Program-made: the position numbers and the translations under genes | Source of the DNA: CAZAGT01 sp964484515 | Lineage (GTDB): Bacteria > Desulfobacterota > DSM-4660 > Desulfatiglandales > HGW-15 | Reading direction: 5' to 3' | Length of the DNA stretch: 13,318 nt | Assembly (NCBI GenBank): GCA_964484515.1 | Contig: CAZAGT010000118.1 | Coordinates: 1-13,318, forward strand | Shown: piece after piece, positions 8,201 to 13,318 of the stretch | How positions within the stretch are numbered: the first letter of the stretch is position 1 | Layout of the letters: each line of letters starts with the position of its first letter | The notes under the pieces: model-generated | Databases searched by the model: none | What the model was told of the DNA's origin: nothing | Seen by the model: only the letters and a program-made list of their open reading frames with translations

Positions 8201-9397
8201 GTTGAAAAAGAGGTTCATAAAAAAATTGTTGGCCACCTCCTGGGTCGCCGGGCTGCTGGGGCGCATCTTCCGATAGAGCTCCAGGATTCCCTCATCACTG
8301 CTTTCGACCTTGTCGAGCAGCATGGTGTCTCTGATCGTCGAACTGACACCCGGCGCATCCAGCACCAAACACTCGATCGTTGTGATACCCTTTTCACTGA
8401 TGCCTTGCACGATCTCGGGGGTCAGGGGTTGATTCCCATAAGCGAGAAGTTCCCCTGTCGAGGTATCGATCAAATCATCGGCGAGGACTCGTCCTTCAAG
8501 TGCCTCAAAGGGAATCGGGATTTGGGTGATACCCGCGGAATCCAGCGCCTTCTGGAGTCTTTTGGTATATTTGTCCCCGACCTTGGCGAGGACCTTGTTT
8601 GTTTTCGGGTGAACGATCTCCTTGCTGACTCGACTCTGGTAGAGATTCTCGATCTTGGCGGGACGAAAACACTGATCTTTGCCGATGGTGATCTCTTCGG
8701 TCACATAGAACTCGCGTAAGACTTCATTCACGGAGTACCCGAGGGCCTTCAAAAAGGTCGTCACCGGGAATTTCCTGCGCCGGTCTATGCGAACGTGCAA
8801 AAGATCTTTCGGGTCGAACTCGAAGTCCAGCCACGACCCCCGCAGCGGTATGATGCGGGCAGAGTACAATAGTTTACCGCTCGAATGCGTCTTGCCCTTG
8901 TCATGGTCGAAGAAGACGCCCGGCGATCGGTGGAGTTGGCTCACGATGACTCTTTCGGTACCATTGACGATAAAGGTCCCGCGATCGGTCATCATCGGCA
9001 GGGTCCCGAAGTAGATCTCCTGCTCCTTGATATCCCGGATACTCTTGGTGCCGTCGGTTTCGTCCGTATCAAAGACTAAAAGTCGGACGGTCAGTTTCAG
9101 GGGTGCCTCATAGGTCATCCCCTTGTTCAGGCATTCCTGCTCGTCGTACTTGAGCTCTTCGAAGGCGTACCTCACAAACTCCAGCGACGACGTCCCGCTG
9201 AAATCACTGATGGGAAAGACACTTCTGAAGGCCCCTTGGAGCCCGATCTCCTGACGCTCTTCCGGGGCGACGTCTTTCTGCAGAAAGCGTTCATAGGACT
9301 TCTTCTGGATCTCGATCAGATTCGGGATATCGATAATCTTGTCGATCTTGCCGAAGCTTCTCCTTACCCGACGGCTAAAACCATCCTTTGATTCCAT
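5279..9397 (-). CDS. rpoB: DNA-directed RNA polymerase subunit beta
   Basis: RpoB (1372 residues from this start) forms the catalytic cleft with beta' and is the rifampicin target. FVRYAFEELKYDEQEC (about 74-89) is in the protrusion/lobe region. The rifampicin cluster FFGTSQLSQFMDQTNPLSE lies at 513-531, continuing ITHKRRLSALGPGGL. The E. coli contact residues Q513, D516, H526, R529 and S531 all have identical counterparts (Q521, D524, H534, R537, S539), so a rifampicin-sensitive state is expected. The active-site lysines are K1083 and K1091 in VKRKLSVGDKMAGRHGNKG. A charged insertion at about 945-1060 precedes them, as in Gram-negative polymerases. The start at 9397 has AAGGAG directly upstream. 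An ATG at 9445 in frame would add 16 residues without a ribosome binding site. The spacer from rplL is 59 bases. Confidence 0.98.
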   Translation of the reverse strand: MESKDGFSRRVRRSFGKIDKIIDIPNLIEIQKKSYERFLQKDVAPEERQEIGLQGAFRSVFPISDFSGTSSLEFVRYAFEELKYDEQECLNKGMTYEAPLKLTVRLLVFDTDETDGTKSIRDIKEQEIYFGTLPMMTDRGTFIVNGTERVIVSQLHRSPGVFFDHDKGKTHSSGKLLYSARIIPLRGSWLDFEFDPKDLLHVRIDRRRKFPVTTFLKALGYSVNEVLREFYVTEEITIGKDQCFRPAKIENLYQSRVSKEIVHPKTNKVLAKVGDKYTKRLQKALDSAGITQIPIPFEALEGRVLADDLIDTSTGELLAYGNQPLTPEIVQGISEKGITTIECLVLDAPGVSSTIRDTMLLDKVESSDEGILELYRKMRPSSPATQEVANNFFMNLFFNLSTYDLSPVGRLKLNYRLGFDRPLEERTLSKEDIIATVKELIRLKSAEASVDDIDNLGNRRVRAVGELLENQYRIGLVRMERAIKERMSLQEVETLMPHDLINSKPVSAVVKEFFGTSQLSQFMDQTNPLSEITHKRRLSALGPGGLTRERAGFEVRDVHPTHYGRICPIETPEGPNIGLIVSLSTYARVNDFGFIETPYREADNGRVSKHIEYLSALDEKDYPIAQANAPLDKKGAFVREDAAVRIEGEASKASVQEVRYMDVSPDQLVSVSASLIPFLEHDDANRALMGSNMQRQAVPLLKAKAPLIGTGIERVVAKDSGVSIVAKRDGVVEDVDASRILIRALGGAEEDEVEIYKLVKYKKSNQNTCYNQKPIVKRGDVVKAGQIIADGPATELGELALGQNLMVAFMSWGGYNFEDSIVISERVVKEDTYTSIHIEEFEVFSRDTKLGKEEITRDIPNVGEDALQNLDESGVVRVGAEVKPGDILVGKITPKGETQLSPEEKLLRAIFGDKAGDVKDTSLRVPPGVEGIAIDAKVFSRRGVEKDQRSLRIEEEDRARLEKDKHDEIKIIAASARKKLKDILVDQKLKSNLRDKVSGKILCSTRRTISAEDVDQIPIEAWLSADLKAPMDLIERMESVVETYTRRVTDVEKHLDEKIERLSLGDELAPGVIKMVKVYVAVKRKLSVGDKMAGRHGNKGVLSRILPIEDMPYFADGTPVDIVLNPLGVPSRMNVGQVLETHLGWASHELGKQVGAMVDEVRVQAKKIDALRKKLRETFTTSEYNQNFKDLTDNQLLSSANSLREGVHMASPVFDGAREDEIKACLEKAGLPVSGQATLYDGRTGVPFDRQVTVGIMYMMKLHHLVDDKLHARSIGPYSLVTQQPLGGKAQFGGQRLGEMEVWAMEAYGAAYSLQEFLTVKSDDVAGRTRMYERIVKGNNILEAGLPESFKVLIKELQSLGLEAQLFEDSQA

Positions 9398-9456
9398 AGG
9401 ATCTCCTTGTGTTGAATTTATCAAAAGGCTACCCGGAGCACTCATTCAAGGATGTT

Positions 9457-9840
9457 CTATTTGATCTCGACCGTGGCGCCAGCCTCTTCTATTTGCGTCT
9501 TAATACCTTCCGCTTCGTCCTTCGGCACCGCCTCCTTGATCTTGCCGGGGACGCCGTCAACCAAGGCCTTGGCCTCCTTAAGTCCCAAACCGGTGATCGC
9601 CCGGACGACCTTGATGACTTGGATCTTCTTGTCACCGACACTCGTCAGAACCACATCGAACTCGGTTTTCTCGGCCGCCTCTTCCTGGCCCTGTTCCACG
9701 GGAGCCGCAGCCATCGCGACCGGGGCCGCGGCGCTGACACCGAACTTATCCTCCAATTCCTTCACGAAATCGGATAACTCCAAAACGGTCATGTTCGAGA
9801 TGTACTCAACGACGTCTTCCTTCGTAATCTTAGCTGCCAT
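9457..9840 (-). CDS. rplL: 50S ribosomal protein L7/L12
   Basis: L7/L12 (127 residues) is the multi-copy stalk protein that recruits and stimulates EF-Tu, EF-G and other GTPases. The N-terminal dimerisation domain (about 1-34) begins MAAKITKEDVVEYISNMTVL. It is followed by an Ala/Pro/Glu-rich flexible hinge (about 36-58) and the globular factor-binding domain (about 59-127). That domain carries KIQVIKVVRAITGLGLKEAK, ending GATVEIK. Length and layout are standard. The start has AAGGAGGT 11 bases upstream and a second weak purine stretch closer in. It lies 46 bases after rplJ, whose product anchors it on the ribosome. The longer spacing may help L7/L12 be made in excess over L10, but that is inference. 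Confidence 0.98.
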   Translation of the reverse strand: MAAKITKEDVVEYISNMTVLELSDFVKELEDKFGVSAAAPVAMAAAPVEQGQEEAAEKTEFDVVLTSVGDKKIQVIKVVRAITGLGLKEAKALVDGVPGKIKEAVPKDEAEGIKTQIEEAGATVEIK

Positions 9841-9886
9841 TTTATATCCTAACCTCCTTGATCTCGATCAACAGTCTCGTGTTTCT

Positions 9887-10423
9887 TCACTCCCCAGGAC
9901 TTTTCCCTTCACCCTTTTGGGTTTCGATCGCCTTGAGAACGTTCAACAAGCCGACCGCGATGTTGTTCAAAAGCCTCGCCAAAGAACCGGGAACCGCCTG
10001 CATTGCAGACAGGGCCTGACCCAACAACACCTCGCGGCTTGGCAGGCCCGCCAATCGCTTGATCCCATCGGATTCGATCAGCTTACCGGATATCTGTCCC
10101 GCTTTGACGGTGAGATGGTCCGATGCCTTGCCTTGTTCGACAATGACCTTGGCAGGAGCCACGGCATCTCCGTAGGAGATCAGTAAGGCAGAGGGCCCGA
10201 CCAGGTGCTCGCTCAGTGGAGCGCTTTCCGTTTCTCGACAGGCCAACTTGAGCAGCCTGTTTTTGACGACCTGAAACTCCGTGTCGACTCCTCTAAGCTT
10301 CCCCCTCAGGCTGTTCATGGCCTCCACATCAAGACCCTTATAATCCACGAGGAACGTTGCTTTGGCCTTCTGCAACCGCTCGTTCATCGTCTTCACAAAG
10401 AGCACTTTTTCCTCTTTATTCAA
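9887..10423 (-). CDS. rplJ: 50S ribosomal protein L10
   Basis: L10 (178 residues; E. coli 165) anchors the L7/L12 dimers to 23S rRNA at the base of the stalk. The N-terminal RNA-binding domain contains ATFLVDYKGLDVEAMNSLR (about 22-40) and VVKNRLLKLA (about 52-61). The C-terminal helix that binds L12 covers about 132-168 and is followed by a short charged tail ending GEGKSPGE. The start codon is TTG at 10423, preceded by GGGAGGTGA with about 7 bases of spacing. No ATG or GTG in frame fits better: the nearby GTG is in another frame and stops after four codons. The TTG start may limit translation. The 80-base gap before it would be the place for autogenous control by L10-L12, but I could not recognise the known leader fold. 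Confidence 0.96.
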   Translation of the reverse strand: MNKEEKVLFVKTMNERLQKAKATFLVDYKGLDVEAMNSLRGKLRGVDTEFQVVKNRLLKLACRETESAPLSEHLVGPSALLISYGDAVAPAKVIVEQGKASDHLTVKAGQISGKLIESDGIKRLAGLPSREVLLGQALSAMQAVPGSLARLLNNIAVGLLNVLKAIETQKGEGKSPGE

Positions 10424-10503
10424 GAATGACTCACCTCCCCTGCTTTCACCAAAAGATCTTCATCGTCATCACGGTCGGAAAGACGCCGGGTCGTAGGCCG
10501 TAC

Positions 10504-11211
10504 CTAGGGGCTGGACAAATCTTTGGCATCCGCCGGATCGATCTTGATGCCCGGCCCCATCGTCGTGGAAATGGCGATACTCCTCAGGTATGTCCCCTTG
10601 CTGGCAGCGGGTTTCAACCTGACAATGGTATCCATAAACGCCGCCATATTCTCCTTGAGCTTGTCAGGCCCGAATGAAACCTTACCCATCGGCGCATGCA
10701 CGATGCCCGATTTCTCGACCCGAAAGTCGATCTTCCCAGCCTTGATATCCTTTACCGCCTTGGCCACATCAAAGGTGACGGTGCCAAGCTTGGCATTGGG
10801 CATCATGCCCCGCGGGCCTAGGACGCGGCCCAGTTTTCCGACCGTACCCATCATATCCGGTGTCGCGATGGTCTTATCGAAATCGAGCCACCCTTGCTGG
10901 ACTTTGGTCACGTACTCATCTGAACCGGCATAATCGGCACCTGCGTCGAGTGCCTCCTTCTCCTTCTCACCTTTACAGAAGACCAGCACCCGAATCTCTT
11001 TGCCGACCCCATGGGGCAGCACGACCGTACCCCGCACCATCTGATCGGCACGCCTGGGATCAACGCCGAGGCGCACCGCCATGTCCACGGTCTCGTCGAA
11101 CTTCGCATAGGACGATGAAAGCGCAACTTGGATTGCTTCACCAAAGCTATAGCGCTTCACCCTCTCGGTCTTTTCCGCAACCTCACGATATTTCTTCCCT
11201 CTTCGGGTCAT
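10504..11211 (-). CDS. rplA: 50S ribosomal protein L1
   Basis: L1 (235 residues, normal length) binds 23S rRNA helices 76-78 to form the mobile stalk that handles the E-site tRNA. In many bacteria it also represses its own operon by binding a matching structure in the rplK-rplA mRNA. The family signature around residues 115-146 is clear, with ATPDMMGTVGKLGRVLGPRG followed by MMPNAKLGTVTFDV. The C-terminal half returns to domain I with KGTYLRSIAISTTMGPGIKI. The start at 11211 has a purine-rich AAGGGGG about 11 bases upstream, a weaker site than those of its neighbours. It sits 23 bases after rplK, the usual pairing. Confidence 0.98.
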   Translation of the reverse strand: MTRRGKKYREVAEKTERVKRYSFGEAIQVALSSSYAKFDETVDMAVRLGVDPRRADQMVRGTVVLPHGVGKEIRVLVFCKGEKEKEALDAGADYAGSDEYVTKVQQGWLDFDKTIATPDMMGTVGKLGRVLGPRGMMPNAKLGTVTFDVAKAVKDIKAGKIDFRVEKSGIVHAPMGKVSFGPDKLKENMAAFMDTIVRLKPAASKGTYLRSIAISTTMGPGIKIDPADAKDLSSP

Positions 11212-11234
11212 CTCTTGGAGCCCCCTTCAAAAAC

Positions 11235-11660
11235 CTATTCTTTCACGGTAATACCCATACTCCTGGCGGTCCCTTCTATGATGCTGACGGCCTTGTCCAG
11301 GTCATAGGCGTTGAGATCCTCAAACTTGAGCTTGGCGATCTCCTCCACCTGCTTCCTGTTCACCTCCCCGACCTTTTCCCGGTTGGGCTCACCGGACCCC
11401 TTGGCGATCTTGGCGGCCTGCTTCAAAAGGACTGATGCTGGCGGCGTCTTGGTGATAAATGAAAAAGACCGATCCGCATAGAGCGTGATGACGACAGGAA
11501 TAACCGTACCCATCTGGTCCTGAGTCCTCGCATTGAACGCCTTGCAGAACTCGGCGATATTGACGCCGTGCTGACCCAGTGCGGGCCCTATCGGCGGTGA
11601 GGGATTAGCCTGTCCACCCTTTACTTGCAGTTTAATGCTGCCAATGATCTTCTTAGCCAT
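11235..11660 (-). CDS. rplK: 50S ribosomal protein L11
   Basis: L11 (141 residues, the standard length) binds the GTPase-associated centre of 23S rRNA and is needed for RelA activation in bacteria that have it. The N-terminal domain carries the proline-rich loop NPSPPIGPALGQHGVNI (about 19-35). This is the thiostrepton-contact surface, and its prolines at 20, 22, 23 and 26 are intact. The C-terminal rRNA-binding domain includes KLKFEDLNAYDLDKAVSIIE (about 110-129) and ends ARSMGITVKE. The start at 11660 has AGAGGAA about 5-8 bases upstream. A 191-base spacer with strong inverted repeats separates it from nusG, so it may carry its own translational control. Confidence 0.98.
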   Translation of the reverse strand: MAKKIIGSIKLQVKGGQANPSPPIGPALGQHGVNIAEFCKAFNARTQDQMGTVIPVVITLYADRSFSFITKTPPASVLLKQAAKIAKGSGEPNREKVGEVNRKQVEEIAKLKFEDLNAYDLDKAVSIIEGTARSMGITVKE

Positions 11661-11675
11661 GATATTCCTCTGTTG

Positions 11676-11807
11676 CTACCGTCTTCTGCCGCTGCTCGCC
11701 GTGATGTCTTCTTCCTCGGTCCTCGTTCGCAAAACTCGCCCTGCGATGGGCCCGCCGCCCATCACCATAGTGCTTTGGCAAGATAGGGGCATCCCCCTCG
11801 CGTACAC
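11676..11807 (-). other. Candidate small open frame upstream of rplK
   Basis: A 43-codon frame opens with GTG at 11807, six bases after a near-perfect ribosome binding site (AAGGAGG). It closes with TAG at 11676-11678, 15 bases before the rplK start. The predicted peptide begins MYARGMPLSCQSTMVMGGGP and ends in three arginines; I recognise no family. The ribosome binding site, the spacing and the position just before rplK would fit a leader peptide. However, the region is stop-poor and a second frame is also open across it, so chance is a real alternative. Its coding status is unproven. Confidence 0.2.
11745..11763 (-). promoter_or_regulatory. Strong hairpin in the rplK leader
   Basis: On the coding strand GATGGGC-GGCGG-GCCCATC forms a perfect 7-base-pair, GC-rich stem with a 5-base loop, about 85 bases before the rplK start. 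It is not followed by a T-run, so it is not an intrinsic terminator. In several bacteria the mRNA ahead of rplK-rplA folds into a mimic of the L1 binding site on 23S rRNA. This hairpin is a reasonable candidate for that role, but I could not identify the defining L1-motif bases with certainty. Confidence 0.4.
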
Positions 11808-11818
11808 CTAATACCTCC

Positions 11819-11835
11819 TTCCCACCAGGTGGGAA
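11819..11835 (-). repeat. Perfect inverted repeat just after nusG
   Basis: TTCCCACC-T-GGTGGGAA is a 17-base perfect inverted repeat (8-base arms around one base) that starts 16 bases after the nusG stop. As RNA it would fold with a slightly larger loop. What follows on the transcript is GGAGGTATTAG, not a T-run, so it is not a classical terminator. Its arm also overlaps the strong ribosome binding site of the small open frame downstream. It could be an RNA processing site, a translation switch or a protein binding site. Confidence 0.4.
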
Positions 11836-11851
11836 AAGGGCAAGCACGTCC

Positions 11852-12406
11852 TTAGATCTTATTTACCTGGATGAAGTCGAGTTCTACGGGCGTGGACCGA
11901 CCAAAAATCGTGATGAGCACCCTCAGTTTTTCTTTGTCCGGCTTGACCTCTTCGACAACCCCCTGAAAATTGTTGAAGGGGCCTTCAATAACCCTGACCT
12001 CGTCGCCTTCTTCGAACTGATATTTCGGCTTTGGTCGGCTGATCCCCTCCTCCATCTGCCGGATAATTCTCTCAGCCTCTTCGTCCGGAACCGAGGCCGG
12101 TTTGGTGCCTCCCCCGACGAAGCCAGTGACCTTGGCCGTACTCCGTACCGTGTGCCAGGTTTCATCATTCAAGGCCATCTGGACCATGATGTAGCCTGGA
12201 TAAAACTTCCGGGAGGACGTCTTCTTCTGGCCCTTCTTGAGTTCGACGACTTGCTCTGTGGGGACGAGAAGCTTACCGAAAAAGGCTTCTTGCCCCAGCG
12301 TCTTGATCCTCTCCTCCAAGTTCGCCTTGACCTTATGTTCGAATCCCGAATAGGTGTGTACGATGTACCATTTCAGTTTCGATACGTTTTCTTCCGCTCC
12401 CCCCAT
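11852..12406 (-). CDS. nusG: Transcription termination/antitermination factor NusG
   Basis: NusG (184 residues; E. coli 181) binds the clamp of RNA polymerase and suppresses pausing. It contacts Rho or ribosomal protein S10 to link transcription with termination or translation. The N-terminal NGN domain (about 11-115) begins LKWYIVHTYSGFEHKVKANL and contains RKFYPGYIMVQM and VTGFVGGG. The C-terminal KOW domain (about 130-184) contains FEEGDEVRVIEGPFNNFQGV and ends TPVELDFIQVNKI. The start at 12406 has GAGGA 7 bases upstream. An in-frame start at 12556 would add 50 non-family residues that overlap secE. It follows secE after 23 bases, the near-universal secE-nusG pairing. Confidence 0.98.
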   Translation of the reverse strand: MGGAEENVSKLKWYIVHTYSGFEHKVKANLEERIKTLGQEAFFGKLLVPTEQVVELKKGQKKTSSRKFYPGYIMVQMALNDETWHTVRSTAKVTGFVGGGTKPASVPDEEAERIIRQMEEGISRPKPKYQFEEGDEVRVIEGPFNNFQGVVEEVKPDKEKLRVLITIFGRSTPVELDFIQVNKI

Positions 12407-12429
12407 CGGAACGTCCTCAATCTCCCTCT

Positions 12430-12810
12430 CTAGCCAACAATGTTCTTGATGATTTTGATGAGCCCAAAGTCGATCACTCCGAGGAAAAGAGAGACAATCA
12501 GCACCAGAAATATAACTATGGCGGTCGACGCCAGGAGCTCTTTGCGTGTGGGCCACTTCACCTTCTTCAGTTCCATCTTGGCTTCTCGCAAGAACTGGGT
12601 TGCCACGTTCAGGTATCCCAGGATGTTCGCCTTTGGTTCGGCCCGTCTTTCAGGTTCTCTCCTTATCACCGGTTGAAGCGTCTTGGCCTTGGCCTCCATC
12701 GGCGGACGACCCGATCTCGCTTCCGCGCTTGGCTTGGACTTTGGGCTCGAAGGGACGTCGGTCTTCTTGCGGGTGCCCTTTTTCTTCTTCTTATGCGCAG
12801 CCTTCTTCAT
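12430..12810 (-). CDS. secE: Preprotein translocase subunit SecE with long basic N-terminus
   Basis: SecE is the essential clamp subunit of the SecYEG channel in the cytoplasmic membrane. The conserved core starts near residue 62 (ANILGYLNVATQFLREAKME), followed by the signature ELKKVKWPTRKEL (80-92) and one membrane span (about 94-118). This is the short single-span type, unlike the three-span E. coli protein. The first 60 residues are an unusual Lys/Arg/Pro-rich, probably disordered extension (MKKAAHKKKKKGTRKKTD), which is why the product reaches 126 residues. The start at 12810 has only a weak AAGG very close upstream. An internal ATG at 12699 would give an 89-residue protein but also lacks a good ribosome binding site, so the start is less certain than the identity. 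Confidence 0.92.
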   Translation of the reverse strand: MKKAAHKKKKKGTRKKTDVPSSPKSKPSAEARSGRPPMEAKAKTLQPVIRREPERRAEPKANILGYLNVATQFLREAKMELKKVKWPTRKELLASTAIVIFLVLIVSLFLGVIDFGLIKIIKNIVG

Positions 12811-12881
12811 CGCCTTGTTTTTCTCTGTGCTTGGTTAGGGTTTTCGTCCCTTGTCAGCCGGACACCGTTTCAATAACACTC

Positions 12882-12899
12882 CGCAGGGCCCGGCCTGCG
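12882..12899 (-). repeat. GC-rich inverted repeat between tRNA-Trp and secE
   Basis: The 127-base stretch between the tRNA and secE has no gene. It holds CGCAGG-CCGGGC-CCTGCG, a 6-base-pair stem with a 6-base loop, about 40 bases after the tRNA. No T-run follows, so it is not a convincing terminator. It may mark a processing or stabilising structure that separates the tRNA from the secE message. I see no convincing promoter in the same gap. Confidence 0.3.
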
Positions 12900-12937
12900 C
12901 ACAATACCTCGCAAAGCCATACTACCCTGTATAAAGC

Positions 12938-13014
12938 TGGCAGGCCAGGAGGGATTCGAACCCCCAACACCCGGATTTGGAGTCCGGTGCTCTAGCCGTT
13001 AGAGCTACTGGCCT
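12938..13014 (-). tRNA. trnW: tRNA-Trp (anticodon CCA)
   Basis: A complete cloverleaf is visible on the minus strand. The acceptor stem AGGCCAG pairs with CTGGCCT, and the D stem GCTC pairs with GAGC. The anticodon stem CCGGA/TCCGG encloses the loop CTCCAAA with anticodon CCA (12978-12980), which reads UGG for tryptophan. The T arm carries TTCGAAT. The discriminator base is G and the 3' CCA is encoded in the DNA (12938-12940), so no CCA addition is needed. It lies between rpmG and secE, 15 bases after the rpmG stop, and must be cut out of a shared transcript unless it has its own promoter. Confidence 0.97.
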
Positions 13015-13029
13015 GCAGAGTAAGTTGAG

Positions 13030-13179
13030 CTACTTCGTCTCCTTATGGAGGGTATGCGCCCGACAGAACGAACAGTACTTCTTGAATGCCAATTTGTCAG
13101 GTGTCTTGCGCTTGTTCTTGGTAGTCGTGTAGTTCCTCCGCTTACATGCTTCACAAGCTAGTGTGATGATATCCCGCAT
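13030..13179 (-). CDS. rpmG: 50S ribosomal protein L33
   Basis: L33 is a small 50S protein near the E site. The 49-residue product begins MRDIITLACEACKRRNYTTT and continues KNKRKTPDKLAFKKYCSFCR, ending HTLHKETK. Two CxxC pairs (C9/C12 and C36/C39) make it the zinc-binding form, in contrast to zinc-independent paralogues that lack the cysteines; the latter are induced under zinc shortage in some bacteria. The start has GAGGT about 6 bases upstream, and a further GGGAGG lies farther out. The order tuf-rpmG-trnW-secE-nusG is common in bacteria and supports the call. Confidence 0.97.
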   Translation of the reverse strand: MRDIITLACEACKRRNYTTTKNKRKTPDKLAFKKYCSFCRAHTLHKETK

Positions 13180-13278
13180 AGATGACCTCGCTGCCTCCCA
13201 CCTGAGCTCATGTCAGTCAAGGCCCTTGCACCGGCCGACGACGATCATGCGATGCGCACGCCCCACCCTGAGACGGCG

Positions 13279-13318
13279 CTACTCGATAATGTCACTGATC
13301 ACACCGGCACCCACCGTG
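13279..13318 (-). CDS. tuf: Elongation factor Tu, C-terminal fragment (upstream tuf copy)
   Basis: The last 12 codons and TAG stop of an EF-Tu gene that enters from the right edge. The reading is TVGAGVISDIIE, which matches the conserved EF-Tu C-terminus (family pattern GRTVGAGVV.KI.E). Its position ahead of rpmG-trnW-secE-nusG is where many bacteria carry a tuf copy. It lies 99 bases upstream of rpmG, with no clear terminator or promoter in that gap, so readthrough into rpmG is likely. It cannot be the same physical gene as the tuf start at the left edge unless the molecule is a small circle, so the genome probably has two tuf genes. Confidence 0.88.
   Translation of the reverse strand, partial: TVGAGVISDIIE

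Noticed and set aside
7844..8719. A 291-codon plus-strand open frame opposite rpoB
   Set aside because: It is fully antisense to conserved rpoB sequence with no family resemblance, so it is treated as a shadow.
9398..9445. Upstream in-frame ATG that would lengthen RpoB by 16 residues
   Set aside because: It has no ribosome binding site, whereas the ATG at 9397 has AAGGAG at the right distance.
9452..10186. A 244-codon plus-strand open frame opposite rplL and rplJ
   Set aside because: It crosses two clear ribosomal protein genes on the other strand and shows no domain.
11653..11847. A 64-codon frame from just after nusG into the start of rplK
   Set aside because: The GTG has a ribosome binding site only one base away, the product is low-complexity and basic, and the overlap with rplK looks incidental. 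The alternative frame at 11676-11807 has better initiation signals.
12407..12556. Upstream in-frame start that would lengthen NusG by 50 residues
   Set aside because: It overlaps secE and adds sequence unlike any NusG; GAGGA supports the start at 12406.
1..13318. A novel defence, mobile or biosynthetic system
   Set aside because: Every substantial coding stretch is a conserved housekeeping gene in a well-known order. No transposase, CRISPR repeat or unknown large gene is present.

Overview
The window is a compact block of bacterial translation and transcription housekeeping genes, all read from the minus strand. In transcription order (right to left) it contains: the 3' end of a tuf gene (EF-Tu), rpmG, tRNA-Trp(CCA), secE, nusG, rplK, rplA, rplJ, rplL, rpoB, rpoC, rpsL, rpsG and the 5' end of a second tuf gene. 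This is the classic tuf-secE-nusG-rplKAJL-rpoBC cluster joined directly to the str operon. Every gene is intact except the two tuf genes cut by the window edges. I see no mobile element, CRISPR array, foreign gene or novel system.

The organism is a bacterium with a Gram-negative-type RNA polymerase. Its beta' subunit has the large insertion in the trigger loop (about residues 930-1115) and its beta subunit has the lineage insertion ahead of the catalytic lysines. Base composition looks mildly GC-rich by eye (not computed). The rpoC-rpsL-rpsG linkage, single-span SecE and zinc-type L33 would fit a deltaproteobacterial, NC10 or Nitrospirota-like lineage, but no phylum can be fixed from this sequence alone.

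Layout: 1-44 is the start of tuf; 148-1009 is rpsG and rpsL, preceded by the only convincing promoter in the window (about 1082-1110); 1140-9397 is rpoC and rpoB; 9457-11660 is rplL, rplJ, rplA and rplK; 11661-11851 is a structured spacer; 11852-12810 is nusG and secE; 12938-13179 is tRNA-Trp and rpmG; 13279-13318 is the end of the upstream tuf. No gap exceeds 300 bases and no intrinsic terminator is visible, so the block could be one long transcript with a second entry point at rpsL.

The genes work together. RpoB and RpoC form the RNA polymerase core. NusG binds it and couples it to the ribosome. L11, L1, L10 and L7/L12 build the factor-binding side of the 50S subunit, where EF-Tu acts. S12 and S7 form part of the 30S decoding and head regions. 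L33 is a 50S protein, tRNA-Trp feeds translation, and SecE is part of the protein-export channel.

Points worth a second look: fusA is missing between rpsG and tuf; two tuf genes flank the block and are cut at almost equal depth, suggesting an assembly break in a repeat; the 191-base nusG-rplK spacer holds two perfect inverted repeats and a small open frame with a strong ribosome binding site; and SecE has a long lysine-rich N-terminal extension.
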